A stretch of DNA of 64,000 nucleotides, from the NCBI GenBank assembly GCA_037447655.1, contig JBBHKE010001813.1, forward strand, positions 124,001-188,000, read 5' to 3'. A program made the position numbers and the translations under genes. Each line of letters starts with the position of its first letter. The stretch's first letter is position 1. Of this stretch, positions 1 to 9,913 are shown in pieces. Origin of the DNA: Zygnema cylindricum (taxonomy: Eukaryota > Streptophyta > Zygnematophyceae > Zygnematales > Zygnemataceae). Under the pieces are notes generated by a model. The model was not told the origin of the DNA and ran no database searches. It was given only the letters and a program-made list of their open reading frames with translations.

Positions 1-574
1 ACCGGGTTGATGCACATAAAACTCTCTCATCCCGCCCTCCGACAAAAACTTAACCTCACATCAACACGGTAGACTTTCTCCGACACCAGTCAGAACCTCA
101 AACGATGGTCTCCTTAGCATCTAGCCAGACAAGAAACTCCACTAAAGAACATTTCGAATGAAAGTCGACCTCAATTCTTCTACACGGCACTTACGTGATA
201 AGCTGCGTACAAGCTTCCTGACCACATGCTAATAACCGTCTTGGAATGAAATATGAAACTCTTTTCAAGGAAGGACCTTTAGAACAGTTCACTTTGTCCA
301 AAAAAACGACTCATTTACAGGGCATCAATTCGAAAGGTTAAAAAAACACACCACCGCGCATAGCTCGAGTGTGTAGGCTTTACCGTAGTTAGCCGATGTC
401 GTAGATAAGCATCTGAAGTTGGCAGAATTATATTGTCCCCTGCAGTGAGGCCTGTGTTGTCTTTCTATCAGCAATAGTTTACAAACTGCAGGCAGCCAAC
501 CCAACAAATACAACCAAATTAATCAGTATGTTAAAATCTTAAACACACTTCGTGGTGTTCAAAAACTAAGATTT
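1..574. other. Intergenic, no gene recognised
   Basis: I see no coding region, RNA gene or clear repeat boundary here. Short open frames are not conserved-looking. The direct-repeat block begins near the right edge. Confidence 0.5.
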
Positions 575-2035
575 GCCTCTTCAAAATTACTTTTACATGA
601 GGTTTAATTCCTTCAACTCGTAAATAGTCAACATCAATGCTGATCACAAAGTTCAAGCAGAAAAGAACTACACAGGCCATTTCAACATGTCTCTAAGGTT
701 CAAGCCAACAAAAAAATCAAGAAGCTTCAAAAATCACTATTGCAACTCGTGGCTCCGACTGAAAGCTCGCGTGTTCTCTAGGATGCAACATCTTCCAAAA
801 AAACACAGTGGAAATAAGACGCAAGAAGTCCTGCTTTGGTCTCAATTCTGTAAAGTTGTTGATGGGACCTCTAATGACAATGGAAATCACATCAAAATTC
901 ACAGAAAAATCTGAGGAGGTCAAGAACATAGTGAAAACCGACTATAACAAAAAAAACAAAACACAGCTATACAGAGACAACATTCCAAAAGAAAGGCAGT
1001 ATGATTCGGAAACATGTTGCATCGATATGGATGCCATGAATATATGCCTGCTTTGGAAGCACATGTCAGAGACCAAAACATATCAACAGAGGAACAAAGA
1101 CAGTCCTGTGAAAAGAGGGCTACCCGCATTCCATGCAAAGCTGCCTTGGAATAATGGAGCGTATCTGGCAAAGGTAATAACCTGGCAGTGCCACTGATGA
1201 CCGGAATCCAAGAGACGACAATGTGCTCGATACAGGCCGATTTTTTTTTTTAGTTTGATGAAGAGACCAATTGCACTCCTGTTTATTGACAAAGGACATA
1301 ATGCAGCGCCATTAGTGGCAACCAAGCTTCACACGGTCAGACAGATTAACACATCCTACAAATAAGAGAAAAATCAATGAAAAGAACGAAATGGAGAGAA
1401 AAGGATGAATGAACGAAATAAACAAAAAACAGATAGCGGAAAGAAAAAGAGAGGGAAGCAAGCAAGATAAATTTCTTGCCTCAATTCCGACGAGCTGAGT
1501 AAGCGGCCGTTGCTGTAAACCCTCACAAATAACCGACAGCTGAAACCATTGGCGGCCGGGTGAATAGAAACGGGAAGCAATTCCAGAGGCAGCAAAGTGA
1601 GACAGTGCCATGACTGCCTACGGCAAGCAGCGCAGGGCTCCTATGTCCTCACAGTCGAATATCGATTGAGGCCATGGCGACAGATGAGTTATACAGGGTA
1701 TAACGAGCTTCCCCCCGGTGTGGTGAATCATGTGAGTCGGCAATTCACCGAGCGAAATGCGCCGTAAGTTACTGGCAAGATACCTACAGATATCTTATAT
1801 TCCGTTAAAAAAAAAAAATGTACGGACTTTAATTCTGACCAGGATATAAGGATTTTGTTTTACCAAGGGTTTGTACGTTAAGTCTGACGATGCTGCCCGA
1901 ATAAATAGTACGTTAAGTCTGACGATGCTGCCCGAATAAATAAAACTTTTTTTCCGTGAATCGACAAGTGTCGATGTATATAACATAAACGTTTCAATCG
2001 TACTTTAATTGTTATACGTGCGCTCTGCTTATAGT
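575..2035. repeat. Direct repeat block, copy 1 (carries an inverted copy of the XPG upstream region)
   Basis: The block matches 7470-8690 in the same orientation over almost its whole length. Relative to that copy it has about 300 extra bases around 790-990 and an extra 35-bp tandem unit. Its middle part (about 1265-1685) is also the reverse complement of the sequence just upstream of the XPG start codon (9498-9912). It has short open frames on the minus strand, but they are shared with the other copies only because the DNA is repeated. No transposase or TIR was recognised, so the block may be a segmental duplication or an unrecognised non-autonomous element. Confidence 0.8.
1873..1942. repeat. 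35-bp unit in two tandem copies
   Basis: The unit beginning GTACGTTAAGTCTGACGATG occurs twice in perfect tandem (1873-1907, 1908-1942). The related block at 7470-8690 has only one unit, so this is a local duplication in copy 1. Confidence 0.9.
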
Positions 2036-2041
2036 TTGTTA

Positions 2042-2799
2042 GGGTATGGCCCCATGTGGCTAAGTTCGGGTTTTTTTCTGTCGTTTTCCTTTCAAACTTA
2101 GCGCCGTACTGCCTAAGCTGCGACCGTACGAAGAAATCGCAAATTTGTATAGTACAATTTGCGTCATTCTCTAACTTAGGATGTACGAAAATTTGTCGTC
2201 TTACGTTTTTCCGACCCACTGTCACGTCATCTTCAAACTTATCATAAAACACATCGGCAATATGTTTTAAGCTAAGTAAAATCCGTTTACACCAATAGGA
2301 AAACAATTTTTCACGAGTGAAATTTTTTCAAAATTTTTTGACGAAAAAAAAGTACAGAGTTGCTGGGTTTTGTCTGGTAGTACCTTGTACGGTTTTTTTT
2401 GCAGGGGTCTCGATGCTGCAGTTTCATTTCACGCAAAGTTGAAAAATCTGCGAAGTCATGGCGGCCGGACAGGCGAGGTTTGCGCAAAGGCATGTCGTAC
2501 AGCCACGGCTGCAAGATTCTACGTCTACGATGTCACGAAATGACACGCGACATGCCAAACCGTTTCAAAAATTACGTTGTGTCTTGTAACGCTTCAAAAA
2601 ATTTCGGAAAAATACGGTGCGGCAAAGACAAATTGTAGACGGTGACAACCGTCACGGGTATTGTTGACGTATACAGTCGTCACAAACTTAAGTAACAATC
2701 TCGAGAGAATACATAGAGACACTTGAAATCCGGGTCCGTCGGATCCGCGCTAAAATCCAAAGTAAGTACGCTAAGTTACAACTACATGGGGTCGTACCC
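2042..2799. mobile_element. Tourist-like (PIF/Harbinger-type) MITE, 758 bp
   Basis: The element is bounded by TTA on both sides (2039-2041, 2800-2802) and starts GGGTATGGCCCCATGTGG. Its right end is the inverted counterpart (CATGGGGTCGTACCC). A 3-bp TTA target duplication and ends beginning GGG are typical of PIF/Harbinger-Tourist elements (established knowledge). It is related to the copies at 54223 and 54812: shared inner text includes TTTTTTTCTGTCGTTTTCC. It has no coding capacity for a transposase. Confidence 0.8.
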
Positions 2800-2863
2800 T
2801 TATAGTACTTTCAGTTTCAATAGGTTTCGTTTCACTTTGCGTCTAAGTTCAATGTAACACTTA

Positions 2864-3653
2864 TGGTAACATTCCATTAGACGAAAAGTGGGGTTCGTTA
2901 CTCGACACCGTAGGTTTTCGTAAAATGTCGTACAAAGCCGTACCCTTAAAATTTTGTTTCCATACCAAACATCGTTACTCGAAAGCTGTCGGGAAGCTCC
3001 AATGATGTAGGTGCAATTCTTTACCGTTGGATGTTTCAATTTTTTAGATCCGCGAAGCAATCGCGCACATCATCCAGTAGCCCCCAACTCTCCTCGCGAG
3101 GAGAGTTAGGGCCCACTGGATGATTACCATTCATTACCATTGGTACACATGAAAAAACAAAATAACATCTACCTTGAACAAGCGATCACAGGCGTGCACG
3201 TCTCACATGCCATGTGTCACCTACCATGGTGAATGCAGGTCAGGTTCAAAATATCCTCGCACGCTGCCACGCTGAAAGCAGGTCAGGTTGAAAATATCCT
3301 CGCACGCTCCGTCTAACATCCACCGACATTCAAATTTTGTCGCGACCTTCAAATTTTGCCTCGTCCTTTTGCAATTCCGTTTCGAAATTTAGATTTCCAT
3401 TTTCAAAATCACAATCTGGCCGAAAACTTTATGTACGAATCATTCACTACCCCCGATCGTACAGATATTTCGTAAAAATATTTCGTTTGTAGATTCTTTT
3501 AAGATTTTTCAAATCTTGACTCTAACCTATGTGGCACCAATCATAATTGATAAAGGTTTGTTACTGGCCCGACATAATGGAGCGGACTTCCAGTAAACGC
3601 TATTAGTAAACTTGTCTGTACATTTACTGGGACCGCCTAATGGAATAATACCC
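2864..3653. mobile_element. Tourist-like MITE, 790 bp, with internal 22-bp palindrome
   Basis: The left end is TTA followed by TGGTAACATTCCATTAGACG and the right end is CGCCTAATGGAATAATACCC. It is the reverse-oriented relative of 4821-5590. A perfect 22-bp palindrome lies at 3086-3107 (half-site AACTCTCCTCG) inside a longer imperfect hairpin with CATCCAGT/ACTGGATG flanks. The first base of the left TIR and the right TTA have decayed. Confidence 0.7.
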
Positions 3654-3689
3654 GTAGACGATTCATTTTCAATTTTGCGGCTAAGTGCT

Positions 3690-4011
3690 CTCGCAGTGGA
3701 GCTCAATTAACGACAAAAATTTATTGTCTGCAACCATCTTATTTACATGTGGTCGTCGCAGTTTTGTTACCGTAAACGCTCGTCGGCCGTGTGAATTGCT
3801 AATTTTATTATGACGGTCGACGTTCGCAAGCGCGGCAAAATTTTAAGCGGTTGAATTAATATTATGAAAGTCAAAGATGTCTAACCGATTGACCGTCAAA
3901 TTTATACTCAACGGTACTTTATTTGTACCAATGTGTACTTTAAACGTACGTTTTTTGACAAAACGACGTAAGTGACTGTGCGCAACCAAAACAGTCACTG
4001 TCATGATCAAT
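3690..4011. repeat. Dispersed repeat, copy 1
   Basis: This stretch aligns by eye with 24855-25161 in the same orientation, for example around TTATTTACATGTGGTCGTCG and the end GATCAATT. No TIR or open frame was recognised, so the class is unknown. Confidence 0.65.

Positions 4012-4078
<67 letters not shown>
4012..4078. repeat. Compound (TC)n(TA)n microsatellite
   Basis: About 12 TC units run directly into about 21 TA units without interruption. Confidence 0.97.
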
Positions 4079-4081
<3 letters not shown>

Positions 4082-4319
4082 TTAAGAAGCTTCGATATAT
4101 TGGCGATACGACATATCGGCAATATATCGCGATAATTTGAAATTCGATAAATCGAAGCGATTTGTCGATTATCGAGTACCTGAAATTTGATACATATAGA
4201 ATATCGGCAAATGGTCCTCAATACCCAACACTAGCGAATACAATGTGAAAGCTACAGTTACAGACTTAGGTTTACTGTATAGTACACCGTGAATCGTTAT
4301 TGTTGTTAATGTTTTTTTT

Positions 4320-4467
4320 CGCCACTTAATACATCTTTTCCCCGTGCACACATGTCGGATTGTGGATCTGACGGTGGCGATTGAAAGGTATGGTTCTCAG
4401 CTTCCGAATGGCGATATCCATGTTAGAGTCGGACGAGTGTGTACGGAGAAAAGATGTTTTAAGTGGC
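4320..4467. repeat. Short foldback element, copy 1
   Basis: The left arm CGCCACTTAATACATCTTTT is mirrored by AAAAGATGTTTTAAGTGGC at the right, and the inner arms (CACACATGTCGGA / CGGACGAGTGTG) also pair. Relatives lie at 6894, 19145 and 51771. It is preceded by TACACCGTGAATCG, the end motif of the TA-target MITE family described below, so it may be the core of such an element. Confidence 0.75.
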
Positions 4468-4820
4468 AAAGAAGTTAACGCTTGGCGTGAAGGCATAAAT
4501 TATTCCGCAAGTGCAGTGGTTCCTTAAAAACATGCAATTTGATTGGACCCTGTTTCCCCGGAGAAAGATAATTGGATTATGTATGTTCTTCAAAGAGGAG
4601 GTTAAAGTTTTCGACCAAAATTAATTTTTCGGCTAGTTGTCGGTTCGCTGTCGCTCGCTTTACACGTGTGAAGTGATCGCACGCGTAAACTTTAACGTAT
4701 CAAATGCATGTGTAAGTCCCCTTAGACATCGGATCCCTTGATACCCTTAACAACCCCGAAAATTAACGCTGAGGAACTAAAAAGGTTTTGAACAGAGAAA
4801 AAAGTCAAAATAACAAGTTA

Positions 4821-5590
4821 GGGTAACATTTCATTAGGCGGTCCCAGTAAATGCTACGGACAAGTCTATTGACAGCTTTTACTGGGAAGTCCGCTCCATT
4901 TAGTCGGGCCGGTAACGAACCTTCCTCAATTATGATTGGAGCCACATAGTTAGAGTCCAAATTATGAAAATCGTAAAAAAAATCTACAAATGTAAAGTCA
5001 GAACGAAATATCTGTACTAGTTAATGATACGTTCGTAAAGTTTGCGGCAAGATTTTGATTTTGAAATGGAAATCAAAATTTCAAAACGGAATGGCAATAA
5101 GATGCGACAAACTTTGAATGTCGGTGGATGTCAGACGGAGCGTGCGAGGATATTTTCGGCTGACCTGCATCCAGCATGGTAGGAGGCACATGGCATGTAC
5201 GACGTGTAGGCCTGTGATCGCTTGTTCAAAGTGGATTTTTTTTTTCACGTGTACCAATGGTATACGACCAATGTGAAGCAACTCTCCTCGTGGGGAGTGT
5301 TTCTTCACACCGGACGATGTGCGCGATTGCTTCGCGGATCTCAAAAAGTGAAATATCCAACGGTCAGGAATTACGCTTACATCGTTGTGCGCGATTGCTT
5401 CGCGGATCTCAAAAAGTTAAATACCCAACGGTCAGGAATTACGTCTACATCATTGGAGCATCCTGCAGCTTTCCAGTAACGATGTTTCGAATGACAAACA
5501 AAAAAAAATGGTACGTCTATGTACGGCGCTGTACGAAAACGTACGGCATCCAGTAACGAACCCCACTTTTCGTCTAATGGAATGTTACCC
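4821..5590. mobile_element. Tourist-like MITE, 770 bp
   Basis: It is flanked by TTA at 4818-4820 and 5591-5593. The ends are GGGTAACATTTCATTAGGCG and CGTCTAATGGAATGTTACCC. It is the inverted relative of 2864-3653. It contains a 68-bp tandem duplication and a decayed version of the family palindrome near 5280-5301. Confidence 0.8.
5319..5454. repeat. 68-bp tandem duplication inside a MITE
   Basis: Two 68-bp units (5319-5386, 5387-5454), both starting GTGCGCGATTGCTTCGCGGA, differ at only a few bases. Confidence 0.9.
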
Positions 5591-5651
5591 TTAGAACCTT
5601 TAATTGCATGTAATTATGTGGATAGAAAACAGCAAGTTTAAACGTACAGTA

Positions 5652-6206
5652 CACCGCCAATCGCTATAAGCGTAATGTATATTAATTCCGTCCCGCTTTT
5701 TTTTTTCCAAATTCTCAAATAGCATAACTTATTCTGTTTTTTTCTTTACGCCATTTGGGGTTATTTTCCAAAACGAAATGAAAGTGCGTTGTCTTTTAAA
5801 TAGTGTGATGTACGGTCAGTGTCAGGTCGTACAAAATCGTACCTTTTTAAGTGAAAAAGTACAATTAATGAGTTTTAGTAAACGTGGACGGATGAGAATA
5901 TGCCCTCTAAAAAAGGGATAAAATTGGGCTGTGAAATATCACGTTCGCACATATTTGTCCAACAACCACGTTTCGAATGTGTGAACGTACAATTTGTGTA
6001 CGATTTGTCAGATTTTGTACAAGTACCTATATTAGTGAAAGCATGTTTGCGACCGACATATATTTTTTCCAAAGAACCAAATTAGCATTAGTAAACAATT
6101 AGAATGTATGTTTTTTTTGAAAATTTTCAAATTCCTAATTAGCGTAAATCACTGTAATTATTCCTATACGCTAAAGAAACCTGCACGCTAATAGCGATTG
6201 GCGGTG
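5652..6206. mobile_element. TA-target MITE, 555 bp
   Basis: It is flanked by TA on both sides. The ends are CACCGCCAATCGCTATAAGC and GCTAATAGCGATTGGCGGTG. A TA target duplication is the hallmark of Tc1/mariner-type elements (established), but the ends do not match any family I recognise by name. It is close to the neighbouring copy at 6304-6841 through most of its length. There is no transposase frame. Confidence 0.8.
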
Positions 6207-6303
6207 TACTGTACTGTACTTTACTGTACTGTACTAAATTAGTGTACTGTACATACTGTACTTCAGCTTGTTTCATAGAACTAATATCGATTATCGAAAA
6301 CTA

Positions 6304-6841
6304 CACCGCCAATCGCTATTAGCGTTGTGTACGCTAATCCCGTCCCGCTTTTTTTTTGTTTCATTCTCAAATAGCGTAGTTTATTCTATTTTTTTCTTTA
6401 TTCTATTTAGGGTTATACTCAGTACGTTGTCTCTTAAATAGAGTGGTGTACGGTCAGTGTCAGACCGTACATAAATGTACATTTTTAAGTTAAAAATTAC
6501 AATAAATTAGTTTTAGCAACCGCAGACGCATGAGAATGTGCGTTCTAAAAAGGAAAAAAACCAGGTCGTAAAAAATCCCGCTCGCACATATTCGTCCGAC
6601 AGCCGCGTTTCGACTGTGTGAATGTACGATTTGTGTACGATTTGTCAGATTTGTACGGAAATTTATATTAGTGTAAGCATGTTTGCGACCGACATTTTTT
6701 TTTTCAAAGATCCAAATTACCATAATCAAACAATTAGAATGTATGATTTTTTCCAAAATTTTCAAATTCTTAAATAGCGTACACCACTGTAATTATTTGT
6801 ATACGCTAATGAAACCTACACGCTAATAGCGATTGGCGGTG
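6304..6841. mobile_element. TA-target MITE, 538 bp
   Basis: TA flanks with ends CACCGCCAATCGCTATTAGC and GCTAATAGCGATTGGCGGTG. It is a sister of 5652-6206, separated from it by about 97 bp, so two copies lie side by side in the same orientation. Confidence 0.8.
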
Positions 6842-6893
6842 TACTGTACTGTAGCACTACACCGCGAATCGCTATTAGTGTTAACGATTTTTT

Positions 6894-7042
6894 CGCCACT
6901 TAAAACATCTTTTCTCGGTACACACTTGTCGGATTGCGGATCTGACGGTTGAGATTAGAAGGTAAGATTATCAGCTTCCGATTGGAGGTCTCAAATTGAA
7001 AATCGGACAAGTGTGTACTTCAAAAAAATGTTTTAAGCGGCG
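6894..7042. repeat. Short foldback element, copy 2
   Basis: The arms CGCCACTTAAAACATCTTTT and AAAATGTTTTAAGCGGCG face each other, with inner arms ACACACTTGTCGGATT / ATCGGACAAGTGTGT. It is preceded by TACACCGCGAATCGCTATTA. Confidence 0.75.
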
Positions 7043-7178
7043 TAATAAATATTAACCCTAATATCGAAAGCTGGCACTATAGCGAACTGAAAATCGATAA
7101 AATCGGTGCGGCTTCCTACGAACTGCAGCCTTCACACCTGGAAGCGAGGGAGAGGAGGAGAGGTACAGTAGAGGGAGG

Positions 7179-7188
7179 NNNNNNNNNN
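7179..7188. other. Assembly gap of 10 N
   Basis: Ten undetermined bases. The true distance across the gap is unknown, so copy-number and spacing statements for this neighbourhood carry that uncertainty. Confidence 1.
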
Positions 7189-7469
7189 CGGTCCAAGAAT
7201 GGAAACGGTCTATGCGAGGTAATAAGGTTCCGTCGAAACGTACCTTACGCCCATCGGGAGAAAAGTGTCCTGACAGAGACAAGGAGACAACTATACAAAA
7301 CCAGAGACTGTACACGATGATTTCGTCTGTATATAAGTACCGTTGGTATAGCTACGTTGTATAAAGGCTTAGTATGACGGCAATACGTAGGATCCCTTGT
7401 GCGCTCGAAAGTCAGCCTCGGTACTCAACGCTATCACTAAAAACTTCGAAGACCTAAAAAAACAACCGA

Positions 7470-8690
7470 ACTTGGAATCCTTCAAAGTTACTTTTACCTG
7501 AGGTTTAATTCCTTCAACTCGTAAATAGTCAATATCAATGCTGATCACAAAGTTCAAACAGAAAAGAACTACACAGACCATTTCAACATGTCTCTAAGGT
7601 TCAAGCCAACAAAAAAATCCAGAAGCTTCAAAAATCACTATCGCAACTCATGGCTCCGACTGAAAGCTCGCGTGTTCCCTAGGATGCATAACGGCAGTAT
7701 GATTCGGAAATATGTTGCATCGATATGGTTGCCATGAATATATGTCTGCTTTAGTAGCACATGTCAGAGACCAAAACATATCAACAGAGGAACAGAGACA
7801 GTCCTGTGAAAAGAGGGCTACCCGCATTCCATGCAAAGCTGCCTTGGAATAATGGAGCGTATCTGGCAAAGGTAAGAACCTGGCAGTGCCACTGATGACC
7901 GGAATCCAAGAGACGACAATGTGCTCGATACAGGCCGATTTTTTCTTTTAGTTCGATGAAGAGACCAATTGCACTCCTGTTTATTGACAAAGGACATAAT
8001 AGAGCGCCATTAGTGGCAACCAAGCTTTACACGGTCAGACAGATTAACACATCCTACAAATAAGAGAAAAATCAATGAAAAGAACGAAATGGAGAGAAAA
8101 GGATGAATGAACGAAATAAACAAAAAACAGATAGCGGAAAGAAAAATAGAGAGAAGCAAGCAAGATAAATTTCTTGCCTCAATTCCGACGAGCTGAGTTA
8201 GCGGCCGTTGTTGTAAACCCTCACAAATAACCGACATCTGAAACCATTGGCGGCCGGGTGAATAGAAACGGGAAGCAATTCCAGAGGCAGCAAAATGAGA
8301 CAGTGCCATGACTGCCTACGGCAAGCAGCGCAGGGCTCCTATGTCCTCACAGTCGAATACCGATTGGTGCGATGGCGGCAGATGAGTTATATAGGGTATA
8401 ATGAGCTTCCTCGGTGTGGTGAATCCATGTGAATCGGCAATTCACCGTGCGAAATGCGCCGTATGTTCACCACTGGCAAGAAACCTACAGATTGTATTCC
8501 GTAAAAAAAAAAAAATGTACGGACTTTAATTCTGACCAGGATATAAGGATTTTGTTTTCCCAAGGGTTTGTACGTTAAGTCTGACGATGCTGCCCGAATA
8601 AATAAAACTTTTCTTCTGTGAATCGACATGTGTCGACGTAAACGTTTCGATCGTACTTTAATTATTATACGTGCGCTCTGCTCATACTTT
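7470..8690. repeat. Direct repeat block, copy 2
   Basis: Same order and orientation as 575-2035, with a deletion of about 300 bp near 7690 and a single 35-bp unit. The part at about 7965-8385 is again the reverse complement of the DNA upstream of the XPG start codon. The right end runs into a GTACT-rich microsatellite. Confidence 0.8.
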
Positions 8691-8728
8691 ACTGTACTGT
8701 ACTGGACTGTACTGTACTGTACTGTAGT
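8690..8728. repeat. GTACT microsatellite
   Basis: An array of TGTAC/TACTG units (ACTGTACTGTACTGGACTG). Shorter runs of the same motif occur at 6207-6250, 22905-22918 and 26325-26352. Confidence 0.8.
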
Positions 8729-8887
8729 TGTTAATTTCGGTAACGATTCGATCCGAAATGTTAAAATACAGGTAAGTACTGTACTGTACAGTACATAGTT
8801 GTCCCGTGCGCATAATACGCACGAAACGAACGCGCGAATACTACGCACGATACGCATTTAACGATGAAAAAAATGTTTATTAAATGC

Positions 8888-9475
8888 GTACCTGACTATG
8901 TACCCGTACATTTTCGTACATTTGCGTACTATTTTCATACATTTCAGTACTTTTAGGGGGTTTCAGGAATTTTAGGGTACATTCTCGTGCGTTATCAAAT
9001 ATTTATGTTAAACAGCCAACTATTATTCGTACATTTACGTACAGTGTCCGTATTTTTTCGTACTTTTGACGGTTATTGTTTTGAGAGATTAAGGACATTT
9101 TCGTACTTTTCCGTATATTTCATTTATACGGACTTACATTTTTTGTACATCTACGTACGGTGTCCGTATATTTCAGTACCTTTAGGGTTAGTGATGGGGG
9201 GATTTTAGGGTGTTTAGGGTACTTCCCGTGCATTTCGTACATTCCGGTAAATTGCAGTACAGCTGCCTTACATTATCCGTACTCCTAGGTTTTTTAGGGT
9301 ACATATGTCGTACAGCGACGTACATTTCCGTATGTTTTTCGTACGTTGTTAGGATTTTTTAGGGTTAAGGGGACGGTTTACGTACTTTTTCGTACATCGT
9401 ACAGCGAAAACTAACGAACGGTATGAAAGCAACGAATACTACGTAGTTTTCGGAAAAAAGTCGAAATCCGTACGA
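8888..9475. repeat. GTAC-rich low-complexity tract with scattered TTTAGGGT
   Basis: CGTACATTTTCGTAC-like text recurs every 10-25 bases, broken by TTTTAGGGTAC or TTTAGGGTTA. A reverse-oriented counterpart lies at about 23035-23505. No coding frame is credible. The period is irregular, so it is not a clean satellite. Confidence 0.6.
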
Positions 9476-9497
9476 ATAGGACAACTATGGTACAGTA

Positions 9498-9913
9498 TAA
9501 CTCATCTGCCGCCATGGCGCCAATCTATGAGGACATAGGAGCCATGCGCTGCTTGCCCTAGGCAGTCATGGCACTGTCTCACTTTGCTGCCTCTGGAATT
9601 GCTTCCCGTTTCTCTTCACCCGGCCGCTAATGGTTTCAGATGTCGGTTATATGTGAGGGTTTACAGCAACGGCCGCTTACTCAGCTCGTCGGAATTGAGG
9701 CAAGAAATTTATCTTGCTTGCTTCCCTCTCTTTTTCTTTCCTCTTATATGTTTTTTGTTTATTACGTTCATTCATCCTTTTCTCTTCCATTTCGTTCTTT
9801 TCATTGATTTTTCTCTTATTTGTAGGATGTGTTAATCTGTCTGACCGTGTGAAGCTTGGTTGCCACTAATGGCGCTGCATTATGTCCTTTGTCAATAAAC
9901 AGGAGTGCAATTA
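9498..9913 (+). promoter_or_regulatory. XPG upstream region / probable 5' UTR, built from duplicated DNA
   Basis: The 410 bp immediately before the XPG start codon is repeated in inverted orientation in both upstream blocks (575-2035, 7470-8690). The homology ends about 3 bases before the ATG, after CAGGAGTGCAATT. A possible 5' UTR intron acceptor (TTATTTGTAG) lies near 9824. No TATA box was identified with confidence. The promoter role is inferred from position only. Confidence 0.5.

Noticed and set aside
1312-1611. Minus-strand 99-codon frame found again at 8010-8309 and, in the plus sense, near 9570
   Set aside because: The repetition comes from duplication of the XPG upstream region. The third copy has frame-breaking changes and the frame lies where a promoter/5' UTR should be.
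8940-9420. TTTAGGGT words as an interstitial telomere array
   Set aside because: They are not in tandem and are separated by GTAC-rich text, so a telomeric origin is not supported.
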